Source of the DNA: Diphasiastrum complanatum
Lineage: Eukaryota > Streptophyta > Lycopodiopsida > Lycopodiales > Lycopodiaceae
Direction of reading: 5' to 3'
Length of the DNA: 64,000 nucleotides
NCBI GenBank assembly: GCA_029204225.1
Contig: CM055103.1
Span: 4,938,061-5,002,060 of the forward strand
Part shown: positions 34,946-46,782 of the stretch, piece by piece
How the letters are laid out: the number at the start of each line of letters is the position of its first letter
Numbering within the stretch: the first letter of the stretch is position 1
Notes under the pieces: generated by a model
The model's input: only the letters and a program-made list of their open reading frames with translations
Told to the model about the DNA's origin: nothing
The model's database searches: none
Position numbers and translations under genes: made by a program

Positions 34946-36119
34946 CTACTCCTCTTCCTGCTTGTTCTGGGGACATTGGTCCTTTGACAAACGCAGGCCT
35001 GGCTCCATTGCTGAATGAGATAACTTACAATTCATTAGATTGTATCTATCAAAGACATTGTAAAGATACCTTTGTTAAATGATATAGATCAGTCATCTTG
35101 CTCTGAGGCTCTATGGATCTGAATGCCCAGACAGAAGTGAGCTTTGTGATCAGTCATGTCAAACTCAAAAAATAGCATCAGTTTAGAATCCTTGACCAAA
35201 TTGGTATTGTTGCTGAAAAGCAACGTATTATCCACGTATAAGGTGATGATAATGAAGGATTGCTGCACTGACTTGGAATAGACGTTGCAATCAGTAGTGC
35301 TTGGTTGGAAACCTGTTTCGATGAGGAATGTGTTGATCCTCTGAAACCAAGCTCTGGAAGACTATTTCAAGCCGTAAAGTGCCTCATGGAGTTTACAGAC
35401 ATGATTCTTCATACCTTCCAAAACATATCCTTCGGGCTGGATCATGTAAATGTCTTCTTGTATAACTCCATTCAGATAAGCTGTTTGCACATCAAGTTAA
35501 TGAACCTCAAGGTCGGCAGCTGCAGCATATGATAGGAGAGCTCGGATCGATGAATGCTTGACTACTGGACTAAAAGTCTCACTGTAGTCAACGTTGGAGA
35601 TATGAGTGAATCCTCATGCTACCAGTCTTGCCTTCCTTCGATTAATCGGTCCATTGGCATTGTACTTGATTTTAAAGATCCATTTGCAATCAATGATATT
35701 GCAGCCAATAGGAGCTTCGACTAGTGACCGCGTTTGGTTCTTGATCACAAAGGAATACTCTTTGTCCATGGCTTCTCTCCAGAGATTAGAGTCTGGTTGG
35801 CTAAGTGCCTCTTCGACTGTTGTCGTTTCCTGTATCAAGAGACATGCAAACTCAGGAGTATACCTTGTGGGCTGTGTGCGCACTCGGCTTGATTTTCTGG
35901 GAGGAATTGACTGATGAACCACTCCTGGGACTTGTTGATGGGTAGCAACAGCATCTTCGTCTGATTCGCTGTCGAATAGTGGATCGACAATGGACACGCT
36001 TGAGCCTGAAGCTCAGATAGTCGTGTCAATGGCAGGTGATAAAGGTTCTCCTGGAACAATATCTTTGCTTTGATGTCGATGAACTGATCCTCGATAAATA
36101 ATGTATCCCAATTGTACAA
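34946..36119 (-). pseudogene. copia D: reverse transcriptase and upstream linker
   Basis: RT in several frames. 35614-35997 has the PPRKSSRVRTQPTRY linker typical before copia RT, then LWREAMDKEYSF and NIIDCKWIFKIKYNANG. The middle of RT (about 35000-35600) is recognisable only by pieces in other frames. 35835-36119 overlaps in another frame and covers the linker. Frameshifted and inactive. Confidence 0.78.
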
Positions 36120-37240
36120 GATTTGTTAGGTATCAGGATCATAGAGCTTGTATGTGTTATTAGATGAAGTATACCCGATTAGGATGGTCTTGAGACCTTG
36201 TAAGTCGAATTTCTTCCTCGTGTCTTTTGGGATCTACATGTAGGCGACACATCCGAATACTCTTAGGTTCTTCACAGAAGGCTTAGAGCCTGTCCACACC
36301 TCATGGGGTGTTTTGCTTGAGAGGGCCTTGGTTGAACATCTGTTCTGGATGTAAACTGTTGTGGAGACAGCTTCGGCCCAGAAGCTCTTGAGCAGCGATG
36401 CATGCGCCAGCATACATTTAGCTTATTCAACCAGAGTACAGTTCTTCCTCTCGGTTAAGCCATTAGACTGAGGACTATAAGGAGTGATGAATTGCTGCTC
36501 AATGCCTTGGCTCTAGTAGTACTCCTTAAATTCAGTAGAGATGTACTCTCCACCATTGTCAGACCTCAAGGCCTTGATCGTCCTTCCAGTCTCTTTTTCT
36601 GCACGCTCCTTAAAGATTCTAAAGCAACTGAAAGCTTCTGATTTCTTCTGGATAAAATATACCATAGTCCTTCTGGAAAATTCATCAATAAAAGCTATAA
36701 AATACTTTGCATCCTTCAGAGAAGGATTCTTCATCGGGCCACAAATGTCTGAATGCACAACATCCAACAATTCTCTAGTAGTGTGCTGATGACTTGATCT
36801 AAATGGTTTCCTAGTCTGTTTACCAACTAAATAGTCTTGACAGACACGTAACTCGACTTTATTACTAGAATAGTCTAGATCAAGAACAACAGAATGTTTA
36901 GACATTTGTTGTACAACAACATGATTCAAATGACCAAGTCTATAATGCCAAAGTAAACATTTATTTGCTTGAATAGAAATACTGAGCACCTGACTAGAGG
37001 TAGAAAAGCAATGACTTAATCTATACAAGTATCCATGCCTCTTTCCGAGTGCTAGGATCTTGCTTTTCCTTATCAACTACTTTGCATTGATCACTTTCAA
37101 ATTCTACTTTATGTCCTAGATCTGCGACTCTGCTTATAGAGAGCAGATTCGTAGATAAATTGGGTACATATAGGACTTTAGAAAGTAGCTTACATTGATC
37201 ATTTGCAAAGCTCAATCTTACAATACCTTCACCTGTGTCC
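36120..37240 (-). pseudogene. copia D: GAG-pre-integrase and integrase
   Basis: 36513-37076 carries HYRLGHLNHVVVQQMSKH (first part of the HHCC zinc finger), RVCQDYLVGKQTRKPF (the second Cys is replaced; usual CxxC), HSDICGPMKNPS (first catalytic Asp), FIDEFSRRTMVYF and LRSDNGGEYIS (second Asp). The catalytic Glu region follows in another frame at about 36420-36480. 37021-37215 has VLYVPNLSTNLLSISRV, which precedes integrase in copia. 36120-36420 holds the integrase C-terminal part. Confidence 0.82.
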
Positions 37241-37645
37241 TATCTTGATGCCATCCCTTGAATACGCAGATGGTATTAAATATATACAAAAATTTTACGG
37301 GTGTGCAGATGAAGAAGGTACAAAAGTGGTTGTGCTGTCTGTGGGAGATCGTGGGTGGTTGTTGTCATTGTCAAATTTGACTGCCCGGTGCATGGGATGA
37401 GTGTGAGGAGGCCGCGACATCGGCCTTCGCTAAAATTAATGTTGATGAAAATGAAAAAAATGTGAGACTCTGACAAATGCCTTAAAAATTGATTTATAGG
37501 GTACCTTCACTTTTCTATAAGGGCACTTTTGGCATTTGTAGGACACCTTTGGCATTGAAGAGGATGATGTGCTTTGGTTGTTGTTGTCTCTTTGGGAATG
37601 TCATTCCCATCTCCCTCCCCTCCAAAAACTGTTGCTTGGGGGTAT
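37241..37645. other. Unclassified spacer
   Basis: Short frames on both strands, none recognisable. It lies between copia D and an inverted copia B LTR fragment. Confidence 0.4.
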
Positions 37646-37942
37646 TGATGGGGCAAGGGAGATAGAAGGACGCGAATGGAGAAGAGAGCAGAAATATTGC
37701 GGAACAGCTCTCCCATTCTGATCGGCTGCTAGGTGCAAAAATAGTCTAATAGATAGCTTATGCTAAATGTAATCACAACTTTAAGTGTTCTAATTGCCCA
37801 ACATGATCTTAAAAATTAATTCATACTCTAAAACAAGAGTACATTCCACTGAAGAGATTAGAGATGGTTTGTGTGTGGTACTACTGAAATCAAATTCAAT
37901 GTGAAGTATAGTTCTGAAATAAATCGAAGAGCAGTATGATAT
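37646..37942 (-). repeat. copia B LTR fragment, inverted (hairpin arm 1)
   Basis: This is the reverse complement of 38674-38970 with scattered mismatches: tgatggggcaaggg at 37646 pairs with the LTR end ttgccccatca at 38970. The arms are equal in length (297 bp), separated by 731 bp. Only the 3' part of the LTR is present and no primer site follows. Confidence 0.88.
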
Positions 37943-38486
37943 CACGAGTTCAAAAAGCTGAAGGTGCCCTCAAAAAGACGGTGATGTCTTTAAAACAGTT
38001 TAACACATGAAAATAGATGACCTTCGAGAATTTTCTCTCTCTTCCCATTTTTTCCAAAGAGCCGAAGGTGTGTTAAAAGCAGTTAAACTTTTGAACTATG
38101 CAAGTTTTCGCATTTTGAAAAAATGCAAAAAAGCCAAAGCTGTTGAAAACATAGCATATTTCTACAGACTATTTGAAAAAGTAATGTATTTTTGCAAAGT
38201 TGTTCTAAATGCAAGTTTTGTGAAAGCCCTTGAAGATGGCCAAGTCTTCAATGACTTCAAGTTATTTTAACTTAACATCTGGAGATCAACCAGAAGCCCG
38301 TTGTAAACATTCTTCAAATAAATTGGCTGTCTAAGTTTGTGATTCTTGTAGGTATCAGATGAGTAGACATAGAACCAAAATTGGTTTCACTTGACCCTAG
38401 ATCAATGATCAATAAACATGCAGGAAGAATCATAAAATTGAAATTAGTCATTCACCAAGGAGGCAACTATGGGCTTAATTTCCAAC
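37943..38486 (-). repeat. Presumed 3' LTR of copia C (right end fixed) and spacer
   Basis: The plus strand ends ...taatttccaaca at 38486 against a polypurine tract (minus AAGGGGGAC at 38487-38495), so this is a copia LTR starting TGTTGGAAATTAAGC on the minus strand. The left limit is uncertain. An 87-codon plus frame (38007-38270) has no recognisable family. Confidence 0.55.
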
Positions 38487-38620
38487 AGTCCCCCTTAAGC
38501 TCACGGTTGGTGTCTTCGTCATGTTCAACTTGTTCGAATTTCTGGTGCTTGATCCTGGGAAGCGCTTTGGTGAAGATGTCTGCGACCATTTCTGTTGTGG
38601 AGCAGTATTGAAGGCTACGA
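38487..38620 (-). pseudogene. copia C: RNase H C-terminus and polypurine tract
   Basis: On the minus strand 38620-38496 encodes YCSTTEMVADIFTKALPR, the last RNase H motif of copia, then HDEDTNREL. The frame runs through GAGCTTAAGGGGGAC (polypurine tract) and into the LTR, a normal arrangement for copia. Everything upstream is replaced by the copia B LTR at 38621. Confidence 0.75.
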
Positions 38621-38970
38621 CTCCTCAGTTTCTGATCAGACGATGGCTGTCTTTGACACCTTAGGAACTCGCTATATCATACTACTCTTCCATTTATTTC
38701 AGAACTATACTTTACATTGAATCTGATTTCAGTAGTACCACACACAAACCATCTCTAATCTCTTTGGTGGACTGTACTCTTGTTTTAGAGTATGAATTAA
38801 TTTTTAAGATCCTGTTGGGCAATTAGAACACTTAAAGTTGTGATTACATTTAGCATAAGTTGTCTATTAGACTGTTTTTGCACCTAGCAGCCGATCAAAA
38901 TGGGAGAGCTGTTCTGCAATATTTCTGCTCTCTTTTCCATTCGCGTTCTTCTATCTCCGTTGCCCCATCA
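38621..38970 (+). repeat. copia B 5' LTR, left-truncated (hairpin arm 2 within)
   Basis: It matches the last about 350 bp of the LTR at 47148-47964 (ctcctcagtttctgatcagacgatg... to ccccatca). The first part is missing because it is joined to copia C RNase H. The bases after 38970 (ggccgactcccaaatatc) are mid-gag, so primer site and gag start are deleted. 38674-38970 pairs with 37646-37942. Confidence 0.87.
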
Positions 38971-39547
38971 GGCCGACTCCCAAATATCTCACGTTACCAC
39001 GTCCAAAACCTCTAAGAAAGCACTGGACTTGTTGTCAAGTCTTTATGAGACTCACGATGTAACCATGAGATTACATCTTAGAAGGAAGTTCTTTACTCTT
39101 AGTATGTCTGATTCTACTGCCATCACTTGTCACATCAACAGCTTCAAATCCATGTTAGATCAGTTATCAGCTGTAGGATGTTCTGTTCAAGATGATCATG
39201 CCGTCATGACCTTGCTTTCTTCTTTTCCAAAGTTCTATGAGCACTTTGTGGTGATGATCTCCACAAAACCCAACCTCACTCTTCAAAAGGTGATTGGTCA
39301 TCTTCTTCAAGAAGAAATGCGGAGAAAGACTAGCAGCCTGTCCATCAAATCCATGGCCCTATACAACAAGAAGAAAGACTATTCCAAAGGCAAGAATCAA
39401 GTGCAACAGCAACAGCAGAATCCTCACACTCAAGGTGAGCAAGATGGATCGCGCAAGAAGCTTTTCTGTAGATATTGCAAAAGAGCTAATCACGACATCG
39501 AGGAGTGTCGCATCAGGATCTACAACGAGGCAAAGAAGCAACAATAG
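38900..39547 (+). pseudogene. copia B: LTR-gag chimeric ORF
   Basis: A 215-codon frame starts inside the LTR (MGELFCNISALFSIRV..., 24 residues of LTR-coded sequence) and runs on into gag at 'ADSQISHVTTSK' because the 5' leader and gag N-terminus are deleted. Gag blocks: LSSLYETHDVTMRLHLRRKF, CHINSFKSMLDQLSAVGC, FPKFYEHFVVMISTKPN, LLQEEMRR, then Gln-rich linkers and the zinc knuckle CRYCKRANHDIEEC (CX2CX4HX4C). It ends in a stop at 39547. The ATG is fortuitous. Gag would assemble particles and bind RNA. Confidence 0.82.
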
Positions 39548-40127
39548 CAGCAACAACCAGACTCGTCCAACACAGTAGAATTCAAGGAGTCAGAACAGCA
39601 ATGAAGACTGTGATAGCTGGTACCTGGACAACGGCGCTACCCAACACATGATGTCTCGCAAGAAATGGTTTACGGAGTACACAACTTACAATAGAGACCA
39701 ATTTATCTACCTCGGAGATTCTAGCACCATACGCGTGGAAGGCAAAGGAGCAGTGAAGATCAACTTCAACAACGATTTGTCCATTTGTGTTCCTAACGTC
39801 CTTCATGTTCCTCAGTTGTCAAAGAACCTGTTATCAGTCTCTAAGATAACTGATGAGGGCTACATTGTTACTTTCTCATCTGAGCAGTGTACAATACTCA
39901 AGGAAGATACTACTCTGACTACATGCACTAGAGTCGAAAATCTGTATGTACTCTCTAATTCAATTGCATTAGCTAGTATCTCTAATGAAAATGTAAACGA
40001 CATTGCTGTTCTGTGGCATAGTCGATTTGGACACGTGAATACAAGTTCACTTTCTTATATGAGTTGTAATAATTTAGCTGATGGTTTGAATTTCCCGTCT
40101 TCATTAGATAGAAAATTTCTTTTGTGA
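39548..40127 (+). pseudogene. copia B: protease and GAG-pre-integrase
   Basis: Just upstream of and into 39648-40127 the frame reads WYLDNGATQHM, the protease site with DNG in place of DSG, then EWFTEYTTYNRDQFIYLGD-type sequence, CVPNVLHVPQLSKNLLSVS and WHSRFGHVNTSSLSYM, which carries the two His of the integrase zinc finger. A stop ends the frame at 40127. The sister copy at 48889-49122 has the same blocks. Confidence 0.82.
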
Positions 40128-41000
40128 ATCATCTATGGGAAGCTCTCTAGAAACAAGTTTTCAAAATCACATTCCATCAAAACAAAGCATGTATTAGATC
40201 TTGTACATAGCGATCTCTGTGGTCCAATGCCAACTCCGTCATTAGGAGATCGAATCTATTTTATCACTTTCATAGATGATTACACCAAATGGTCTACAGT
40301 CTGGATGTTGGTCGACTTTCCCACTCACAAGAGAGTTATCGACAACAATTGGATCTTCAAGAAGAAGATAAACTCTGATGGTTCCATTGCAAAATGGAAA
40401 GCACGGCTGGTGGCTAAAGGATTCAGTCAAGTCCAATGAGTGGATTATCAAGAAATTTTCAGTCCTATCATCAAGATGTAGTCAATTAGGACTCTGATTG
40501 CATTAGCAACCGCGAAAGACCTCGAAATGTGCCAAATGGATGTCAAGACAACATTTCACAACAGCAATGTCGAAGAGGAGCTGTATGCCTTCCAACCGAA
40601 AAATTTCAAAGTCAAAGGCCAAGAGCACAAAGTGTGCAAGCTGCACAAAGCAATCTATGGTCTGAAACAAGCCGCAAGAGCATGGTTTGATAGAATCAAC
40701 TCTTATCTCATTCAATTGGAATTTGCAAACAATTCAACTGATTGTAATGTTTATTCAAAGCATATAGGCACCAATTCAGTTCACATAACTCTTTACGTAG
40801 ATGATGCATTTATTTTGTCTAACGACACTTCTCTTCTGCACACTACTAAGAGTGATCTGTCAAAGGAATTTGACATGACTGATTTAGGAGCTATTCATTC
40901 TTTACTAAGAATTCACATTGCTAGAAATAGACTTCAGAAGAATATCTATCTTAGCCAGCATGCATATCTAAAAGGCATTAGAAAAGTTTCATATGTTTGA
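40128..41000 (+). pseudogene. copia B: integrase-RT fusion and RT
   Basis: 40227-40439 starts in the integrase core (FIDDYTKWSTVWML) and passes in frame to NNWIFKKKINSDG and KWKARLVAKGFSQVQ of RT, so most of the integrase core (second Asp, Glu), the C-terminal part and the linker are deleted. 40140-40230 before it keeps HSDLCGPMPT-type sequence (first Asp). 40527-41000 is RT: QMDVKTTFHNSNVEEELY, KLHKAIYGLKQAARAWFDRI and LYVDDAFILSND with the catalytic Asp pair. Several stops between. Inactive. Confidence 0.85.
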
Positions 41001-41364
41001 TTGTAAACCAATTGATAGTCCAATGCATCCAAGTATAGTATTGACTAAACCTTCTTGTGCTGAGACTGATACTCAACTTAGTGAGTACCCTTATCATTCA
41101 CTAATCGGATCTCTAATGTATGCAATGTCGTGTACTAGACCAGATTTAGCATACACTGTTAAGTCAATTCATGTATAATCCTACAACTCATTGGAAGGCA
41201 TTAAAGAGAGTGATTAAATATATTCAGGGAAGTTTAGATCACATTTTATGTTATGATGGAAATGCTATCGACCCACTTGTCTTGCGAGGCTACTCCGACT
41301 TAGATTGGGGAGGAACAATCTCTACCAGAAAGTCTATTCCGGGTTCTGTTTCTATCTGGCAGGG
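40993..41364 (+). pseudogene. copia B: RT tail and first part of RNase H
   Basis: DCKPIDSPMHPS, LIGSLMYAMSCTRPDLAYTV, then YNPTTHWKALKRVIKYIQGS and GYSDLDWGGTISTRKSIPGS with the first RNase H Asp. The gene stops at 41364 where an LTR element is inserted; the remainder is at 46783-47040. A frameshift lies at 41165. Confidence 0.85.
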
Positions 41365-41854
41365 TGTAAAGACCACTAGGGATAATCCCCTAAGATGAGG
41401 ATAGGAAAACACCCGAGAGATTGTGAAGCAAAACCACCCAACCAATTTTAGACCCCTCCTGGAGAATCCTCCTGGATCTAGCCCCCAAGCTATGCCAATG
41501 TGACAACAAGAGGAGAAGAGCTCATTAGGTAACCTAGACCAAGTCGTCGACAGAATAATCACTACCTCAATATATAGAGAGTAGGATCTTGTGCATGAGC
41601 ACATGCAATTCCCATGCAGGTCAACTATAAATAGGTCACAGCTCTTCATGCATACTTCATGTCTATATCAATCACACGTATATGCACTACTCCACATGTC
41701 TCAATTAGAGTGTTTGGGTCCTCTCAAGGTCATTAGTCACCAGCAGGCCTCGATGTAGAATAAAATCTAGTCATGACCAATAATATCGAACACTGGAGGG
41801 CCGGTCTACCATATTAGGACTATTCCAGGTCCTTAACCGAATATGGCCGTAACA
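41365..41854 (-). repeat. Left LTR of the non-autonomous element (490 bp)
   Basis: TGTAAAGACC...GGCCGTAACA on the plus strand. In the inferred minus orientation this is the 3' LTR. tataaatag (near 41628, plus strand) and ctctctatata (minus) could each serve as a TATA motif. Confidence 0.88.
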
Positions 41855-44800
41855 TCTTCCTCCCTTAAACAGGTTTTGTCCTCAAAACGGAAAAAAGAAA
41901 ACATGAAACTATTCCTTAAGCTTTCAAATCTTACCCATGAACCATTATTTTTAGTCTGATCTTTTCCACCAGAATAAGCACTCAGAGATGCAACAATTCT
42001 TTAATTGCTTACTCTACTATTGAATAATAATTCAAATTCCAAAAGATACACCAAGCTATAAATCTTCCAAATGGGTTGATCCTTCATGTAATCCCGATTA
42101 CATGAAACACTGGGTGACTTTACTTTATCTTAGAAATCATATCAAAAAGCTAAAGAAATTTCATTTCAATTTCTTGCAGTAAATAAGGCTTCTTGGTAAA
42201 AAAATTCTTTGAATATCCAAATATTCTAAAATACCACAATTTAGTCATCTAAAATCTCTAGGAGATCCATCAAGTCTCAAAAATCATAACTCAAACCAGA
42301 GTACTGCAGTTACTCTAATGAGTTAACAGCCCCATTTCTAGCATCATATGCAAGAAATCAACATCTATCTGTATCTTAATAGATTTATCTGCCTCCTACA
42401 AAATTGGAGATATAGAGTAAACTTTGTACACAAGCACTTATAAACTACAATCTGTAAGGTAAGCAAATTTCTCATAAGTAAGCAATTACTTAATGAAAAT
42501 GCCTATGAGATCCACACAATCTCAAGTATGTGCTAGAGTAAAGAAATTTAGAGTTCAACCAATAGATCTAAATCCTTGACTCTCCCATATTGATCAAGAA
42601 TTACTCATTATCTTAAGAATTCTCATATTTCTTTCAAATGACTTTTAATATCAATTTATGATCCGTTAATCATAAGCATTTAGAATCTTATGATTCGTCA
42701 ATCATAATTCTCATGATTCTAAATCCATACTTAATCACAGAAAGATATTGGAGTATATGCACAACATACAACTCAAGAAATATAAGAATCATTCTGAAAT
42801 CTTTTCCACAAGGAAAATCACTGGATTCCAAGAATATTCTTCCAAACCGATTCTTAATCAGATTATGAGTTCCAAATTCTACAATCATCCAAGTAATTAA
42901 AGACTATTATAACATTCATCTTTAACAATATAAACTTTATACGATCTCCTAGAACAACATCTAGAGATTACAAAGTTCTGCTGAATTCCCAAAATTCAGT
43001 TTACCATTCTTGGCACCATTAGGATCCGGTATCCAATTGAGCTCACTGGGATACTATCACTAATGAATAAAGTCTATTTTTCAACTGAGAAATACTCATC
43101 CAAGAAATCAGTATCCTATGCACACAATTCCCTAATGAATCTAAATGACTCATAAATTATGTGTCTTACAAGCAATACACACAAAACAAACTGTTTTCGG
43201 TGAATTCTCCTCACACTGTCCATTTTACCAATTAACTTTCACAGGAGTAAATCAACTACTCAAGCTAATTGCTCATGATTTAGAAATCTTAAATGTCTAG
43301 GTGCAGATCTTATCTATACTAGTATAACACCACATTTAGATCATTATCCAAATCATTTTAAGTTAACCAATAGATCTATCAGGACAGATCTGTTAACTCT
43401 GCAAGTAATTGTCAAACACAATACTTGATCACATGTCTATGTTCAACAACTAGGTTAAGTGCACCAAATAACCTTAGTAACTAGGAATACATAGTAGATC
43501 CACACAAGATTAATGAGGTTCTATGTATTCCTAGTTACTATCTACTAATATGGCACATATGAGAAAAATCTCACTATGACCCAGTACATAGACACACATG
43601 TCCTTATCTGGCACATTTTTTCAAAATTTGCATATGTTATTCACATATCTCACTGAGAATCTTGTAATTCAACTACAAAAGTTTCTATTTCTCTTGAGTA
43701 AATAACATATCTAGGAAATCTCTGAAGTGAATAATTCCACATCATAAGTTTTCCAACCATCATACTTTTATCAACAAAATTCCTTCACCCAATCAACCTA
43801 CTTCAGATCTTAGTGCACAAACCAAGATTAGGCTGACTTATACAGACATCTTTGGATATAAGATCAAGATTAAAGCTTTATTCCACTGATCCAATCCATG
43901 ACTAAATGGTACTTGGTAGCCAATCAGTGAATCTTAATTTAATCTTTACCAACACTTCCCATATTCATGAATATCTCACAGCTCATTATCCCCAAAACTC
44001 CTCTAGTTCCAGATTATTCAAAATAATCACTAGATATTTCCTCTATTCACACATGATAGTTTCACCAATACACACAAATTGGATTCCACAAAAGAAATCT
44101 ATGCAACAGGTTGATCCCATGAAAGTCTTATTCCTATCATTTTCTTCTCCCCCTTTTAAAAGAAATTCCAAAATTTCGATTAAAAAGTTCCCAGGAGACA
44201 ATGTATAAAATATCAAAGATTTGAAAAAGTCAGTAATGAGTATTCAATAGTATTACAAACCGGACTTTTTCATCATAAAATATCTTATCCCGACGAGTGA
44301 TAGAAACATTACTCTCAATAATCAACTATCAAATAGAGATAATAATTTGGATTCAGGAAGTCAAAATTCCACTCAATCAATTAAAAAATCAAATGATTCT
44401 GAGATATATTCACAAACTGAAATGGAAGTATGAATTCATATAACTTAAACAGTCCTCCAGAACCAAGTTCTACACTGGAAGGAATCATATGAATCTCAAT
44501 CCAATTGTCTCGTACATAAGAAATTTCTAAAAAGTAGAGGTTTAGAATCAAGAGAGAAATAGTTTTTAAGGGTTTCTGATTTGGAATTTATGAGATGCCA
44601 TTGAGGGATCCGGATCTATATCTCATAACCTCTCGAAATACCCTAAATAGGCTTTACCAATGGTTTCAACTATTAGATTTACAAATAATGTAAATACTAA
44701 CCATTGGTCTACAGATCATTCTCACACAAGAATTTTCTCTTTGATATCACTGATGTCCCATACCATCAACTTTCTCTCCAAGAAAGTCCTTTGCTTTTAG

Positions 44801-46287
44801 ATCAATCATCAGAAAATCAAAAGACTATCTGCCATCCTATGTCCAGTATAGGATCCGATCTTCAACCATTTTCTAGAAAGATACCACCAACTATTGAATT
44901 TTTCATTTCCTTAAGTTTTCACAGTAGATGACAATATCATCTAAGAATACCACTAGGCATTGACCCCAGTATTCATATATAGTCGAAATGACCTGAGTTT
45001 ATTCTTCAAAATTAAAAGGAAAAAATTCAATATAGTTGTAGTATACCAACAAATATCCAATATCTAAATCCAAAATGGTACAAGGAATACAATTCCTTCA
45101 AGAAGATCACTAATTGCATTATCTGATAATCCAGAGATCTAAAACCTCTATCTGGATTTCCAATACCAGATATGCACATATCTATTCCACCAAATACTGG
45201 AGTACCCCCAAATTTGATCCTAATGGATCGCAATAATCCATTTATAAAATTGTGATTTAACAAGAATCTGCACATGGTATTACCGTCACATAAAACAACC
45301 CCTATGGTTGGCACTATCATCTTGAATTCCTAGCATCTGAGAGTTACAACTCTTAGGAATAAGGCTCATTACAGTACAAATGTGAACCAAGTGTCATTCT
45401 CATTCATGTCACAATTTTCCATAACAAAATAGGGCCAACTCATGGTCCTACAGATATTCGAAATAAATTTAACTTAATGAATTCAAAAAACCGGTGCTAT
45501 GCAATTTCGAAACAAGGAATATTAACCAATCCAAATTACACAACATTGTCACATTTACCTACACAAATGTCTCATTTTCTTCCTCCCTTAGATTTTCGAT
45601 CACCCGAAAATTCTTATAGCGAAGGTCCCCAAAAATTACTTAGACACAAGTAAATGCTAGGCTACTTTCCTTTTGACCACACCAGCTCATTTTCATTACT
45701 TCGTTAAAGTCGCCTGAATCAATGAAAAGTCCATAAAATTTGGTGTTCGGGTACTCTTTGACAATATTTGAAACTCGAATATAGAGCTACCTCTCAAAAA
45801 TTACCACCTTAGTCCATTGTTCACTTTAACAAGTATCTGAAAAGCTTAAATTGTCCAATTCTAACGATCAAACTCATTTAGGACAAGCCTATCGGTGCAT
45901 CACTAAGTCCAAAAGGAAGAACCGATAAAAATCACAGTACCAGGAACCCATAATTCCACTATCTGGGTACTTGCCTGGAGAAAAGTTACCATGAAAAAAT
46001 TCTATTGCCAATCCTAAATCCATGGATCCAATCACATGGGCAAAACGTTAGGATAATAGAATTTATTTCCTCAACAAATCCTCAAAAAAGAATTCGGAGT
46101 ATAGGTAATCCGGGTTGCGTAACCATAAAACTGTTACAAATAGCCAAGCATTTCCCAAATGCTCCACCCTCTTTTGCAAAAAACAATGGAATCCATGCAA
46201 CCATAAGGCTACCATCATGCACAACTCAATGAATTAACTGAGACCTTCAATCCACATGTTTTACCATGCAACCAGAAGAAAGCAAGA
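41855..46287. other. Body of the non-autonomous LTR element
   Basis: About 4.4 kb, AT-rich, with no frame over 103 codons and no gag, protease, RT or integrase motif found on either strand. The polypurine tract is at the left end (minus AAGGGAGGAAGA, 41855-41866). I found no convincing primer site next to the right LTR. Confidence 0.65.
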
Positions 46288-46777
46288 AGTAAAAGAAACT
46301 AGGGACAATCCCCTAAGATGAGGATAGGAAAACACAAGAGATATTGTGGAGCAAAACCACCCAACCAATCCTAGACCCCTCCTGGAGAATCCTCCGGGAT
46401 CTAGCCCCCAAGCTATGCCAATGTGACAGCAAGAGGAGAAGAGCTCATCAGGTAACCAAGATCAAGTCATCGATGGAATAATCACTACCTCAATATATAG
46501 AGAGTAGGATCCTGTGCATGAGCACATGCAATTCCCATGTAGGTAAACTATAAATAGGTCACAACTCTTCATGCATACTTCCTACCTATATCAGTCACAC
46601 GTACATGCACTACTCCACATGTCTCAATTAGAGTGTCTGGGTCCTCTCAAGGTCATTAGTCACCAACAGGCCTCGATGTGGAATAAAATCTAGGCATGAC
46701 CAATAATCTCAAACACTGGAGGGCCGGTCTACCATATTAGGACTATTCCAGGTCCTTAACCGAATATGGCCGTAACA
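46288..46777 (-). repeat. Right LTR of the non-autonomous element (490 bp)
   Basis: Same length as the left LTR. Its outermost inner end reads agtaaaagaa instead of tgtaaagacc, so the terminal TG is lost; the outer end ...GGCCGTAACA is intact and followed by CAGGG. Confidence 0.87.
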
Positions 46778-46782
46778 CAGGG

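Larger units (their letters stand above)
34235..37240 (-). mobile_element. Ty1/copia element ('copia D'), pol mostly present, frameshifted
   Basis: Minus strand, right to left: GAG-pre-integrase, integrase, linker, RT, RNase H, stop, LTR. Gag and protease are missing at the right end (about 37240). Several frameshifts and stops are present, so it is dead, but all pol blocks are recognisable. Confidence 0.87.
41365..46777 (-). mobile_element. Non-autonomous LTR retrotransposon (5413 bp) inserted in copia B
   Basis: Two 490-bp direct repeats (41365-41854, 46288-46777) bound a body of about 4.4 kb with no recognisable gag or pol. CAGGG flanks both ends (41360-41364, 46778-46782), a perfect 5-bp target duplication, so it inserted as a unit. 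Just inside the left LTR the minus strand has AAGGGAGGAAGA, a good polypurine tract preceded by a FEDKTCLREEDV-like reading as at the end of Ty3/gypsy pol, which implies minus orientation. By eye about 35 of 490 LTR positions differ (about 7%), mostly transitions, so it is not recent. Likely a LARD-type element mobilised by a gypsy relative. Confidence 0.85.
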
